In this document: positions 14,297-20,433 of the stretch, piece after piece | How the letters are laid out: each line of letters begins with the position of its first letter | How positions within the stretch are numbered: position 1 is the first letter of the stretch | Notes under the pieces: model-generated | What the model saw: only the letters and a program-made list of their open reading frames with translations | Told to the model about the DNA's origin: nothing | Database searches by the model: none | Position numbers and translations under genes: made by a program | Assembly: GCA_003241215.1 (NCBI GenBank) | Contig: QFOL01000039.1 | Span: 1-20,433, forward strand | Direction: 5' to 3' | DNA: 20,433 nucleotides | Source: Agrobacterium fabrum | GTDB lineage: Bacteria > Pseudomonadota > Alphaproteobacteria > Rhizobiales > Rhizobiaceae

Positions 14297-14677
14297 GATT
14301 TCCTCCTCATGAAGCGTCGCATCCGATGGCGAACAAGGATGGGCGGAAGGCGCTGCAAGCATCCTCCGCCCGCCAGCATCGCATGCGGCAAATCTCGCCG
14401 CCATCATCCGATGCATGAATTATTGTGATGAACCTATTCATCAACCTTTTGTTTCGCCTCATAAAACATCTTTCTCGAGGCGTCGTCTTGTTATTTTCCA
14501 TCAAAATCGGAAATCGCGGCAATTAAAACTTGACCTCGTCAGGGGAGAGGCATTCACTCCGGCCGATTTCGAGAGCATTCCCGGCAAAAGCGCCAAGCGT
14601 CCTTCATCCGGATATGTGCCAGAACAAGAAGAAGGAGCGTTTTCGCCAGACGGAAACGCTTGAGACAGGAGACCGTT
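14297..14677. promoter_or_regulatory. 381-base divergent intergenic region (tam / aminotransferase)
   Basis: I see no gene here; the short open frames have no ribosome site or family resemblance. The left half is the tam leader. A perfect palindrome TGATGAA-N4-TTCATCA (14426-14443) overlaps a minus-strand promoter-like pair (TTGATG just upstream on that strand and TAATTC 16 bases on). An AT-rich stretch at about 14444-14530 may hold the aminotransferase promoter, and the CAGGAGACC at 14666-14674 is its ribosome site. Confidence 0.5.
14426..14443 (-). promoter_or_regulatory. Perfect palindromic operator candidate at the tam promoter
   Basis: TGATGAA (14426-14432) and TTCATCA (14437-14443) form perfect 7-base arms around CCTA. 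The site overlaps the -35 region of the likely tam promoter. Size and symmetry suit a TetR-, MarR- or ArsR-type repressor; none of these is encoded in the window. Confidence 0.5.
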
Positions 14678-15559
14678 ATGAGCGTCGATACCGCACCCCG
14701 ATCAACCACCTGGACCTATGTTGACGGTCAATGGCTGCCCGGCAACCCGCCGCTTATCGGCCCGACCTCACATGCCATGTGGTTGGCTTCGACGGTGTTC
14801 GACGGCGCGCGCTGGTTCGATGGCGTGGCGCCCGATCTCGATCTGCACTGCCAGCGCGTCAACCGCTCCGCCGTCAATATGGGCATGAAACCGACCATGA
14901 CGGCCGAGGAGATCGAGACCCTTGCGCTGGAAGGCGTCAAGAAATTCGACGGCAAGATGGCGATCTACATCAAGCCGATGTACTGGGCCGAACACGGCAT
15001 GCCGGGCAGCGTCGTGGCGCCCGATGCCAGCTCCACCCGTTTTGCGCTCTGCCTGTTCGAAGCGCCGATGGATGCCGGCAAGCCGCTGACGCTCACCGTT
15101 TCGCCGCTGCGCCGTCCCTCGCCGGAAACCGCGATGACCGACGCCAAGGCCGGCAGCCTTTATCCCAATAGCGGCCGCGCCATTCTGGAAGCCCGCTCGC
15201 GCGGTTTCGACAATGCGCTGATGCGCGACATGAACGGCAATGTCGCCGAATCCGCCTCGGCCAACATCTTCATGGTCAAGGACGGCGTCGTCCTTACCCC
15301 GGTTCCGAACCGCACCTTCCTTGCCGGCATCACCCGTTCGCGCGTGATCGGCCTTCTGCGCCAGGCCGGTTTCGACGTGCGCGAAGCGACGCTTTCGGTC
15401 GAGGATTTCCGCGAAGCCGATGAAATCTTCTGCTCCGGCAATTATTCCAAGGTTTCGCCCGTCGTGAAACTCGATGACCGCGAATTGCAGGCGGGCCCCG
15501 TCGCCCGCAAGGCGCTCGATCTCTACATGGATTGGGCGCGTCTCGGCACAGACGTTTAA
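14678..15559 (+). CDS. ilvE: Class IV aminotransferase, branched-chain type
   Basis: A 293-residue pyridoxal-phosphate aminotransferase of fold class IV, probably acting on branched-chain amino acids and their 2-oxo acids in the cytoplasm. The catalytic lysine is K157 (TDAKAGSLYPNSG), and E191 (GNVAESASANIF) is the cofactor ring contact. STVFDGARWFDG (38-49) aligns with the FEGIR block of E. coli IlvE, keeping its arginine. Compared with E. coli, the IRP of the substrate loop is IKP here (YIKPMYW, about 97-103), and the SGTAAEI cofactor loop is SGNYSKV, so substrate preference may differ. The ATG at 14678 follows CAGGAGACC; an upstream TTG at 14660 is in frame but lacks support. Divergent from tam and followed by its own terminator at 15582. 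The symbol is a best guess. Confidence 0.8.
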   Translation: MSVDTAPRSTTWTYVDGQWLPGNPPLIGPTSHAMWLASTVFDGARWFDGVAPDLDLHCQRVNRSAVNMGMKPTMTAEEIETLALEGVKKFDGKMAIYIKPMYWAEHGMPGSVVAPDASSTRFALCLFEAPMDAGKPLTLTVSPLRRPSPETAMTDAKAGSLYPNSGRAILEARSRGFDNALMRDMNGNVAESASANIFMVKDGVVLTPVPNRTFLAGITRSRVIGLLRQAGFDVREATLSVEDFREADEIFCSGNYSKVSPVVKLDDRELQAGPVARKALDLYMDWARLGTDV

Positions 15560-15581
15560 GGTCAGGCAAAACCCCTATTTT

Positions 15582-15622
15582 AAGGCCGCGGCAGGCTCAT
15601 CCCCGCCGCGGCCTTTTGTTTT
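15582..15622 (+). terminator. Strong terminator after the aminotransferase gene
   Basis: AAGGCCGCGGC (15582-15592) pairs perfectly with GCCGCGGCCTT (15605-15615) around a 12-base loop, followed by TTTTGTTTT (15614-15622). It begins 22 bases after the stop at 15559, a textbook rho-independent terminator. It separates the aminotransferase from the chemoreceptor gene. Confidence 0.88.
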
Positions 15623-15678
15623 GCACGGCCTTCATTCCCATGAAAATTTAGGGGGAAATTTAATCTAATTTTAGAGGA

Positions 15679-15696
15679 CCACAGGCTAGCTTGTGG
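15679..15696 (+). promoter_or_regulatory. Near-perfect 18-base palindrome upstream of the chemoreceptor
   Basis: CCACAGGCTAGCTTGTGG is a palindrome apart from one mismatched pair (G at 15684 against T at 15691). It lies 33 bases upstream of the start at 15730. It may be an operator or a leader hairpin. No promoter boxes could be placed confidently around it. Confidence 0.35.
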
Positions 15697-15729
15697 CATT
15701 ATCGATTTGGGCTAATGGGGGCCGCAAAA

Positions 15730-18087
15730 ATGTCTTTCAGCATACGCAATATACTTGTGGGATTTTTTCTGCTCATCGGCATCACGCTTGCGGGTTTTGT
15801 CGGCAACGCCATGTGGCAATCCGTCAATCGAGCCCGCACTTTTTCCGATGTCGCGCAGCTCGTTTCGCTGGATAAGCTTCTTTTTAATGCCCTGCTGAAC
15901 TTCCGCAGCGAGCGCGGCAACAGCGCCTCGGCGCTGACGGTCGATCCGGCGAAGACGGCCAATACCATCGCCAGCGTCAAGGCGTCGCGCCAGAAGGTGG
16001 ATGCCGCCATGGCCGCCTTTCTCGAACAGTCCGCCGCGCTCGATCAGGCCGGCCTCAAGGCCCCGCTCGCTCGCGTGAAGGATATCTACACGCAATTCCT
16101 GGAGCTGCGCAAAAAGGTTGACACCAACGTCACCCTGCCGCTCGACCGTCGTGAAAACGGGCTGGACAAGACCGTGCTGGCGCTCGGCCAGGATTTCCTG
16201 ACGGCTCTTGAAGCGGGGTCGACGGCGGTGGAAGGTGAGGTTCGTTCGCTCGACCAGAGCCTGACCGGCCTCATCCAGCTGCGGTCCTACGGCTGGTCGG
16301 CGCGGGCGCTCGGCGGCAGCGCCACCGTTATCATCAATGCGGTCGTGGCCCAGCAGCGGCCGCTGACCCCGCAGGAAACCCAGCAGCTTGGCAATTTCGA
16401 TGCCGGCGCGGCTTTTGCCTGGAAAGCCACCGGCGACCTCGTCGCGCATGTGTCGACGCCGCAGGCGCTGAAGGATATCTATGCCGTTGCCGACAGGACC
16501 TATTTCAAGGGTGATTTCGTCACGCAGCGCGCAAAGCTGATCGACGATCTGAACAACGGCCGCACGCCCGCCTTCACCATCGACACCTGGCGCAATACGG
16601 TCACCGAAAGCCTCGATACGGTCGCGAAAATCGCCTCCGAGGCGATGGACGTCCTCAACGCCAATGCCGAAAAGGCCAGACAGGACGCCTTCATCGGCGC
16701 GATGATCTATCTCGCGGCGTTCATCCTCACGCTCGGCGTCTGCATTCTCTGCCTTGCCGTCATCGTCGGCCGCGTCACCCGCCCGATCAGCAATCTGACC
16801 CGGGCGATGATGGAACTGTCCGCCGGCAACCTCACCACCGATGTCGCCGGCGCAAAACGCGGCGACGAGATCGGCGAGATGGCCCGCGCCGTGGAAATCT
16901 TCCGCGAGGCGGCCATCCGCAACCGGCAGCTTGAGGACGAAGCCGTCGGCAACCGCGAGCGGGCCGAGCGTGACCGTATCGAGCTGCAGCAGCGCGCCGA
17001 GGCTGAAGCCGAAGAGCGTCTCAATCAGGCCACGGGTTCGCTGGCTGGCGGTCTTCGCCGGCTTGCCTCCGGCGACATGGTCTGCGAGATCGCCACGCCG
17101 TTTTCGCCGCAATTCGAGACGCTGCGGCACGATTTCAACCGCTCCGTGAACCAGCTGCGCGAAGCGCTTGCGAGCGTCGGCCAGTCCGTCCAGACCGTGA
17201 ATGGCGGCGCTCACGAAGTGTCTTCTGCATCCGACGATCTTTCCCGCCGCACCGAACAGCAGGCCGCTTCCCTGGAGGAAACCGCTGCGGCGCTGGAAGA
17301 GATCACCGCCAATGTCTCCGCCACCTCTAAACGGGCGAGCGACGCGCGCGACACGGTGCGTGAGGCAAGGACAAAGGCCGATCTTTCCGGCAAGGTGGTG
17401 CGCGATGCCGTCGCCGCCATGGAACGCATCGAACATTCCTCGCGCCAGATCGGCCAGATCATCGGTGTCATCGACGAGATCGCCTTCCAGACCAACCTTC
17501 TGGCGCTGAATGCCGGCGTCGAGGCGGCGCGGGCGGGCGATGCCGGCAAGGGCTTTGCCGTTGTCGCACAGGAAGTGCGCGAACTGGCGCAGCGCTCCGC
17601 CAACGCCGCCAAGGAAATCAAGCAGCTCATCACCGCGTCGGCCATTGCCGTTGGTGAAGGCGTGAAGCTGGTGGCCGATACCGGCGTCGGCCTTTCCGAA
17701 ATCGAGCAGCTGGTGCTTTCCGTCAACTCCCATATGGACGCCATCGCCACCGCGGCGCAGGAACAGTCGGCCGGTCTTTCCGAGGTCAACACCGCCGTCA
17801 ACCACATGGATCAGGCCACGCAGCAGAATGCCGCCATGGTTGAGGAAATGAATGCGGCCGGTGCGGGGCTCGCCCAGGAATGCGCCAATCTCCAGGCCTT
17901 GCTTGCGCAGTTCCAGCTCGGCCAGCAGGCCTCCGCATTACGGGAGACGGCACGGCAGATGCAGCGCGCCGCAACCCCGGTCCACGCGCCCGCCGCAGCC
18001 TCGGCTTCAACCCCGAAGGCCCGCCCCGTCGCCGCACGCGGCAATGCGGCGCTGGCCGTGAGGGGTGACGATTGGACGGAGTTTTGA
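15730..18087 (+). CDS. Methyl-accepting chemotaxis protein (transmembrane chemoreceptor)
   Basis: A 785-residue chemoreceptor that would pass ligand signals to CheA/CheW. Order of parts: cytoplasmic start and membrane segment 1 (residues about 8-28); a long periplasmic sensor (about 29-320), helical, opening with [19 protein letters not shown], a pattern that recalls nitrate/nitrite-sensor (NIT) helices but is not assigned; membrane segment 2 (about 321-346); a HAMP domain (347-400); a charged coiled coil; a second HAMP-like stretch (430-482); and the signalling helical hairpin (about 490-730) with the conserved tip [20 protein letters not shown] (579-598). The last five residues DWTEF fit the aromatic-x-x-aromatic tether for CheR/CheB, after a 50-residue Ala/Pro-rich linker. 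The ATG at 15730 has GGGGG about eight bases upstream. No che genes lie nearby, so it is an orphan receptor of the cell's main system. Confidence 0.93.
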   Translation: MSFSIRNILVGFFLLIGITLAGFVGNAMWQSVNRARTFSDVAQLVSLDKLLFNALLNFRSERGNSASALTVDPAKTANTIASVKASRQKVDAAMAAFLEQSAALDQAGLKAPLARVKDIYTQFLELRKKVDTNVTLPLDRRENGLDKTVLALGQDFLTALEAGSTAVEGEVRSLDQSLTGLIQLRSYGWSARALGGSATVIINAVVAQQRPLTPQETQQLGNFDAGAAFAWKATGDLVAHVSTPQALKDIYAVADRTYFKGDFVTQRAKLIDDLNNGRTPAFTIDTWRNTVTESLDTVAKIASEAMDVLNANAEKARQDAFIGAMIYLAAFILTLGVCILCLAVIVGRVTRPISNLTRAMMELSAGNLTTDVAGAKRGDEIGEMARAVEIFREAAIRNRQLEDEAVGNRERAERDRIELQQRAEAEAEERLNQATGSLAGGLRRLASGDMVCEIATPFSPQFETLRHDFNRSVNQLREALASVGQSVQTVNGGAHEVSSASDDLSRRTEQQAASLEETAAALEEITANVSATSKRASDARDTVREARTKADLSGKVVRDAVAAMERIEHSSRQIGQIIGVIDEIAFQTNLLALNAGVEAARAGDAGKGFAVVAQEVRELAQRSANAAKEIKQLITASAIAVGEGVKLVADTGVGLSEIEQLVLSVNSHMDAIATAAQEQSAGLSEVNTAVNHMDQATQQNAAMVEEMNAAGAGLAQECANLQALLAQFQLGQQASALRETARQMQRAATPVHAPAAASASTPKARPVAARGNAALAVRGDDWTEF

Positions 18088-18480
18088 GTTTTGCAAGCGT
18101 TGCTCGCGTCATCGGATGGCGCGGGCAATGCCGGTGACGAAGCATCCGACACACTCAACGTCGTGCTAGGGCCTGCCGCCCCGAACCGGACACCAAAGAA
18201 AAATAGCGTCGTCAGATAGGAAGGCAAGTCGGGCCAACCACGCCGACGTCATCCTCGGCAACATATTGATTTTATTCGACGTGTTTAGATCCTCGGGTCA
18301 AGCCCGAGGATGACGTCGAGAGAATGTTGACCCTCCACGACTGACTTCAAAGGGGGCTGCTGCGGGTCGTCCGGAATTTAAACCGGACAGCAGTGGGACA
18401 AACCCAAGGATGACGCTGAGGCGGCGCACTATTCGCCATCAGAGGCGATGACTAGCCCGCACCTGAAACCGGCGCGGGCT
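18088..18480. other. 393-base intergenic region between the chemoreceptor and LysR genes
   Basis: No gene is credible here. It holds a hairpin TTGCTCGCG/CGCGGGCAA (18100-18108, 18120-18128; one G-T pair) without a T-run, the repeat cluster at 18245-18420, and a small hairpin AGCCCGC/GCGGGCT (18454-18460, 18474-18480) directly after the LysR stop, a possible weak minus-strand terminator. Both flanking genes end here (convergent). Confidence 0.55.
18245..18420. repeat. Cluster of GTCATCCTCGG-type intergenic repeats
   Basis: A 73-base unit (18245-18317) has perfect 14-base ends, GACGTCATCCTCGG and CCGAGGATGACGTC, in inverted orientation. Within it, ATCCTCGGG (18289-18297) and CCCGAGGAT (18303-18311) form a second hairpin sharing the right end. 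Exactly 100 bases on, 18398-18420 repeats 18298-18320 in direct orientation with 18 of 23 bases identical. Another hairpin, GTCCGG/CCGGAC (18369-18374, 18383-18388), lies between. The end sequence is of the same general type as the element at 9436-9549 and as widespread repeats of Rhizobiales (recalled knowledge). Confidence 0.7.
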
Positions 18481-19368
18481 TCACCGTTTCCGCACATCCG
18501 GCAACGCCGCGGCAAGCGCCCGCAGCGGCGCGGTCATATGTTTGTCGCGCCGCATCGCCAGCGCGATCCGGCGCTCCAGCGGCGGAGTGAGCGAGCGCCA
18601 TTCGAGCCCGGATGCCGCACCTTCATGCTCCATCGCCATGCGCGGCACGATGGCAAGGCCAAGGCCCGCACCTGCGAGCTTCTTGATCGCCTCGACGCTG
18701 CCCAGCTCCATGGCGGGCTGCACGGTGCGGCCGCTCGCCGAAAACCATTGATCCACCAGCCGGCGCGTATTGCCGCCCTCGTAAAGCAGCAGCGGCCGCG
18801 CCGAAAGCGTCTCGGCGTTGAGCGCCGTTGTGTCAGAGACGGTGCCTTGCGGGAAAACCGCGACCAGCTCGTCGAGATGGATGTCGCTGATATCGAGGCT
18901 GCGGCCGCTGGCGGGCAGGGCCACCACCGCCGCATCGATGGTATTGGCCTCCAGCAGCCGGAGGATATCGTGGGTATTGCCGGTCTGCACGACGATCTCG
19001 ATGCCGGGCATGGCCTGCCGGATCTTGCCCAGCACCGGCGGCAGCAGATAGATGCAGGCGGTGGCGCCCGTGCCGATGCGCAGGCGTCCCGTCACCCCGC
19101 TGCGATGCGGCGCCACGGTATCGATGGCATGCGCCACTTCTTCGGCAATCCGTCTTGCATGGATGAGAAAGTCGCGCCCCGCCGCCGTCGGCTGCGCGCG
19201 CCTGCCGACCCTTTCGATCAGCCGCACGCCCAGCTGCTTTTCAAGCAGCCTTATATGCAGGCTGACGGCCGGCTGCGTCAGCCCCGCCTTGTCGGCGGCG
19301 GCGGAAAAACTGCCGAGATCGGCCACATCCATGAAGCTGCGCAGCTGCCTGAGATCGAGGTCCATCAT
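18481..19368 (-). CDS. LysR-family transcriptional regulator (CysB/CbbR-like)
   Basis: A 295-residue LysR-type regulator. The winged helix is at residues about 4-63 (DLRQLRSFMDVADLGSFSAA, GLTQPAVSLHIRLLEKQLGVRLIER, wing GRRAQPTAAG). The effector domain begins at GRLRIGTGATACIYLLPPVL (about 93-112) and includes the TGNTHDILRLLEANTIDAAVVALP strand-helix typical of the CysB/CbbR-like branch. The start at 19368 (ATG ATG) has AAGG nine bases upstream and gives the standard N-terminus; an open frame extending to 19944 on this strand is only the shadow of the acetyltransferase gene. Divergent from the acetyltransferase at 19465 with a 96-base shared gap holding a T-N11-A site, so local regulation is likely. 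Confidence 0.9.
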   Translation of the reverse strand: MMDLDLRQLRSFMDVADLGSFSAAADKAGLTQPAVSLHIRLLEKQLGVRLIERVGRRAQPTAAGRDFLIHARRIAEEVAHAIDTVAPHRSGVTGRLRIGTGATACIYLLPPVLGKIRQAMPGIEIVVQTGNTHDILRLLEANTIDAAVVALPASGRSLDISDIHLDELVAVFPQGTVSDTTALNAETLSARPLLLYEGGNTRRLVDQWFSASGRTVQPAMELGSVEAIKKLAGAGLGLAIVPRMAMEHEGAASGLEWRSLTPPLERRIALAMRRDKHMTAPLRALAAALPDVRKR

Positions 19369-19378
19369 CAAAGAAAAC

Positions 19379-19407
19379 CTTATCGTTTGTATAAGATAGA
19401 TAATCTT
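19379..19407. promoter_or_regulatory. LysR-type operator in the LysR/acetyltransferase gap
   Basis: CTTAT (19379-19383) and ATAAG (19391-19395) form an inverted repeat over 17 bases, containing TATCGTTTGTATA, which fits the LysR T-N11-A rule. A second inverted pair, AAGAT (19393-19397) and ATCTT (19403-19407), overlaps it downstream, resembling the recognition- and activation-site pair of LysR promoters. Inferred to bind the product of the gene at 18481-19368. Confidence 0.6.
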
Positions 19408-19464
19408 TATTTTGGCTGCGCCGCAATGCACAATGACGGCGTGAATGATCCGCAGGACAAGAGA

Positions 19465-20007
19465 ATGACCCTTTCCACCGTTTCCAGCCTTACGATCCGC
19501 CCCTGCGAAGAGGCGGATATTCCAGCCATTGCCGAAATCTACCGGGACGCCGTTCTGCACGGCCGCGCGAGCTTCGAGATCGATCCGCCAAGCGCGGAGA
19601 CGATGCTGGAGCGCCGTCGCCTTCTGGTGGAGGGCAATTACCCCTATCTCGTCGCCGAATGCGATGGAAAGATAGCCGGATATGCCTATGCCGGCGCCTA
19701 TCGCCCGCGCCCGGCCTATGGTGCGGCGGTGGAGAATTCCGTCTATATCGATCCGGCCATGAAGGGCATGGGCATCGGCCGCAAGCTTCTCGATGCGTTG
19801 ATCGAGGCGGCGACCGCACGCGGCTTCCGGCAGATGATCGCCGTCATCGGCGATTCGTCCAACGCCGCCTCGATCGGCGTCCACCGCGCCGCCGGTTTCG
19901 AGCATGTCGGCACCTTCAAATCCATCGGCTGGAAACATGGCCAATGGCTGGATACGGTGCTGATGCAGCGTGCGCTGGGCGAGGGTGACACCACACCGCG
20001 CTTTTGA
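19465..20007 (+). CDS. GNAT N-acetyltransferase, phosphinothricin acetyltransferase-like
   Basis: A 180-residue acetyl-CoA-dependent N-acetyltransferase. The core spans residues about 10-170: LTIRPCEEADIPAIAEIYRDAVLHGRASFE (9-38, start of the family), AGYAYAGAYRPRPAYG (71-86), VYIDPAMKGMGIGRKLLDALI (93-113, the acetyl-CoA motif) and the late AVIGDSSNAASIGVHRAAGFEHVGT (126-150) with FKSIGWKHGQWLDTVLMQR. This pattern is that of the phosphinothricin/methionine-sulfoximine acetyltransferases, small-molecule amino-group acetylators; true substrates of most relatives are unknown. The ATG at 19465 is preceded by CAGGACAAGAGA; a GTG at 19441 is in frame but has no better site, and an open frame reaching far upstream runs antisense through the LysR gene and is not real. 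Divergent from LysR; convergent with the gene at 20012. Confidence 0.88.
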   Translation: MTLSTVSSLTIRPCEEADIPAIAEIYRDAVLHGRASFEIDPPSAETMLERRRLLVEGNYPYLVAECDGKIAGYAYAGAYRPRPAYGAAVENSVYIDPAMKGMGIGRKLLDALIEAATARGFRQMIAVIGDSSNAASIGVHRAAGFEHVGTFKSIGWKHGQWLDTVLMQRALGEGDTTPRF

Positions 20008-20011
20008 ACGA

Positions 20012-20374
20012 TCAGGGCTTGGTGGAGCCGGGGATTTCCACCTTCAGCGTATCGCCTGCCAGTTCGCTGCCCAGCTCCACGGCCTTGGTTTTCTTGTCGT
20101 AGACGCAGATATGGCTGACGGTCGCATCCGCGCCCCCACTCTTCCCGGTGAGTTTGGCCTTGCCGGTGAGGATGGCGAGGCCGTAACTCTCGCTGCCGAC
20201 CGGATCGACCACCGCCTTCGCGTCCTCGATCATGTCCTTGGCGCCGGCAAGGCAGGCCGTCTGCACATCCGCCACGAACTCCTTCCAGGCGTCATCCGAC
20301 GATGCCGCGGCGGGGAGGGTAAGCGACGAGAAGGCCGCAAGGAGGAGGATGGTGCGGGGGATCGGACGGGTCAT
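20012..20374 (-). CDS. Small secreted protein of unknown function
   Basis: I do not recognise this 120-residue protein. Residues 1-24 (MTRPIPRTILLLAAFSSLTL then PAAA) form a clear Sec signal peptide with a likely cut near ASS, so a 95-residue periplasmic protein is expected. There is no lipobox cysteine. Two cysteines remain (C41 in VQTACLAGAK and C90 in SHICVYD), which could form a disulfide. The rest is mixed helix and strand with lysine-rich turns. The start at 20374 follows AGGAAGGAAATTCC; nine residues further upstream are in frame but not supported. It is convergent with the acetyltransferase, with only four bases between stops. The promoter must be within the last 59 bases of the window or beyond. 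Confidence 0.8.
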   Translation of the reverse strand: MTRPIPRTILLLAAFSSLTLPAAASSDDAWKEFVADVQTACLAGAKDMIEDAKAVVDPVGSESYGLAILTGKAKLTGKSGGADATVSHICVYDKKTKAVELGSELAGDTLKVEIPGSTKP

Positions 20375-20433
20375 GGAATTTCCTTCCTGCAATCTTGGCA
20401 AAAGCGAACCGATAGGGTGGAAAACGGTACGCC

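Noticed and set aside
15712..17805. A 697-residue open frame antisense to the chemoreceptor gene
   Set aside because: It is in a shadow frame created by the high GC third-position bias; the plus strand has full chemoreceptor domain structure, and the antisense product has low-complexity His/Asp/Arg composition with no family resemblance.
18100..18128. Hairpin after the chemoreceptor gene as a terminator
   Set aside because: The nine-pair stem has one G-T pair but no T-run after it; transcription may end in the repeat cluster instead.
18448..19464. A long N-terminal extension of the acetyltransferase reading antisense through the LysR gene
   Set aside because: The GNAT domain begins at 19465 with a ribosome site before it; the extension has no family match, and the LysR gene on the other strand is real.

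Overview
The window looks like a piece of a Rhizobiaceae genome, most likely Agrobacterium. The basis is the high G+C content with strong third-position GC bias, an Atu4866-type protein (a family named after an Agrobacterium gene), rhizobial-style palindromic intergenic repeats, and the style of the chemoreceptor and class IV aminotransferase. This assignment comes from family recognition by eye, not from a database search. I see no rRNA, tRNA, CRISPR array, transposase or phage gene. It reads as ordinary accessory-type chromosome built from small 'regulator plus enzyme' cassettes.

Layout, left to right. At 1-2292 a promoter with a palindrome on its -10 box drives a DUF899 thioredoxin-like protein, a DUF1579 protein and a tandem VOC (glyoxalase-fold) protein. 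At 2333-4905 a LysR regulator is divergent from a tight operon of a short-chain dehydrogenase (SDR), an apparently exported carboxymuconolactone-decarboxylase-like protein and an Atu4866-family protein, ending in a strong terminator. At 4961-7239 a HerA-like/DUF853 ATPase with a structured leader is divergent from a small glycine-rich protein. At 7247-8540 an HxlR regulator is divergent from a second SDR. At 8611-10252 an AraC regulator is followed by a LysE-type exporter, with a four-hairpin repeat element between them. At 10277-12142 lie an aldo/keto reductase and a bestrophin-like membrane protein, both on the minus strand. At 12332-13456 a WYL-domain regulator is followed by a single-domain VOC protein. 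At 13526-15622 a trans-aconitate methyltransferase is divergent from a branched-chain-type aminotransferase, which has its own terminator. At 15730-18087 lies a large methyl-accepting chemotaxis protein. At 18245-18420 lies a second repeat cluster. At 18481-20374 a LysR regulator is divergent from a phosphinothricin-acetyltransferase-like GNAT enzyme, followed by a small secreted protein on the minus strand.

Five regulators (two LysR, HxlR, AraC, WYL) each sit beside one or a few enzymes or transporters, so local control of small stress or detoxification functions is the most economical reading. The VOC, SDR, aldo/keto reductase, DUF899, GNAT and LysE proteins all fit handling of reactive carbonyls, xenobiotics or amino-acid analogues, but no substrate can be read from the sequence.

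I did not find a clear-cut new multi-gene system. The observations most worth following are the operon with the exported carboxymuconolactone-decarboxylase-like and Atu4866 proteins, the palindromes on promoters (29-40, 6793-6806, 14426-14443), the nested hairpin upstream of the DUF853 ATPase, the repeat element that supplies the AraC gene's last codons, and the altered cofactor-loop motif of the aminotransferase.
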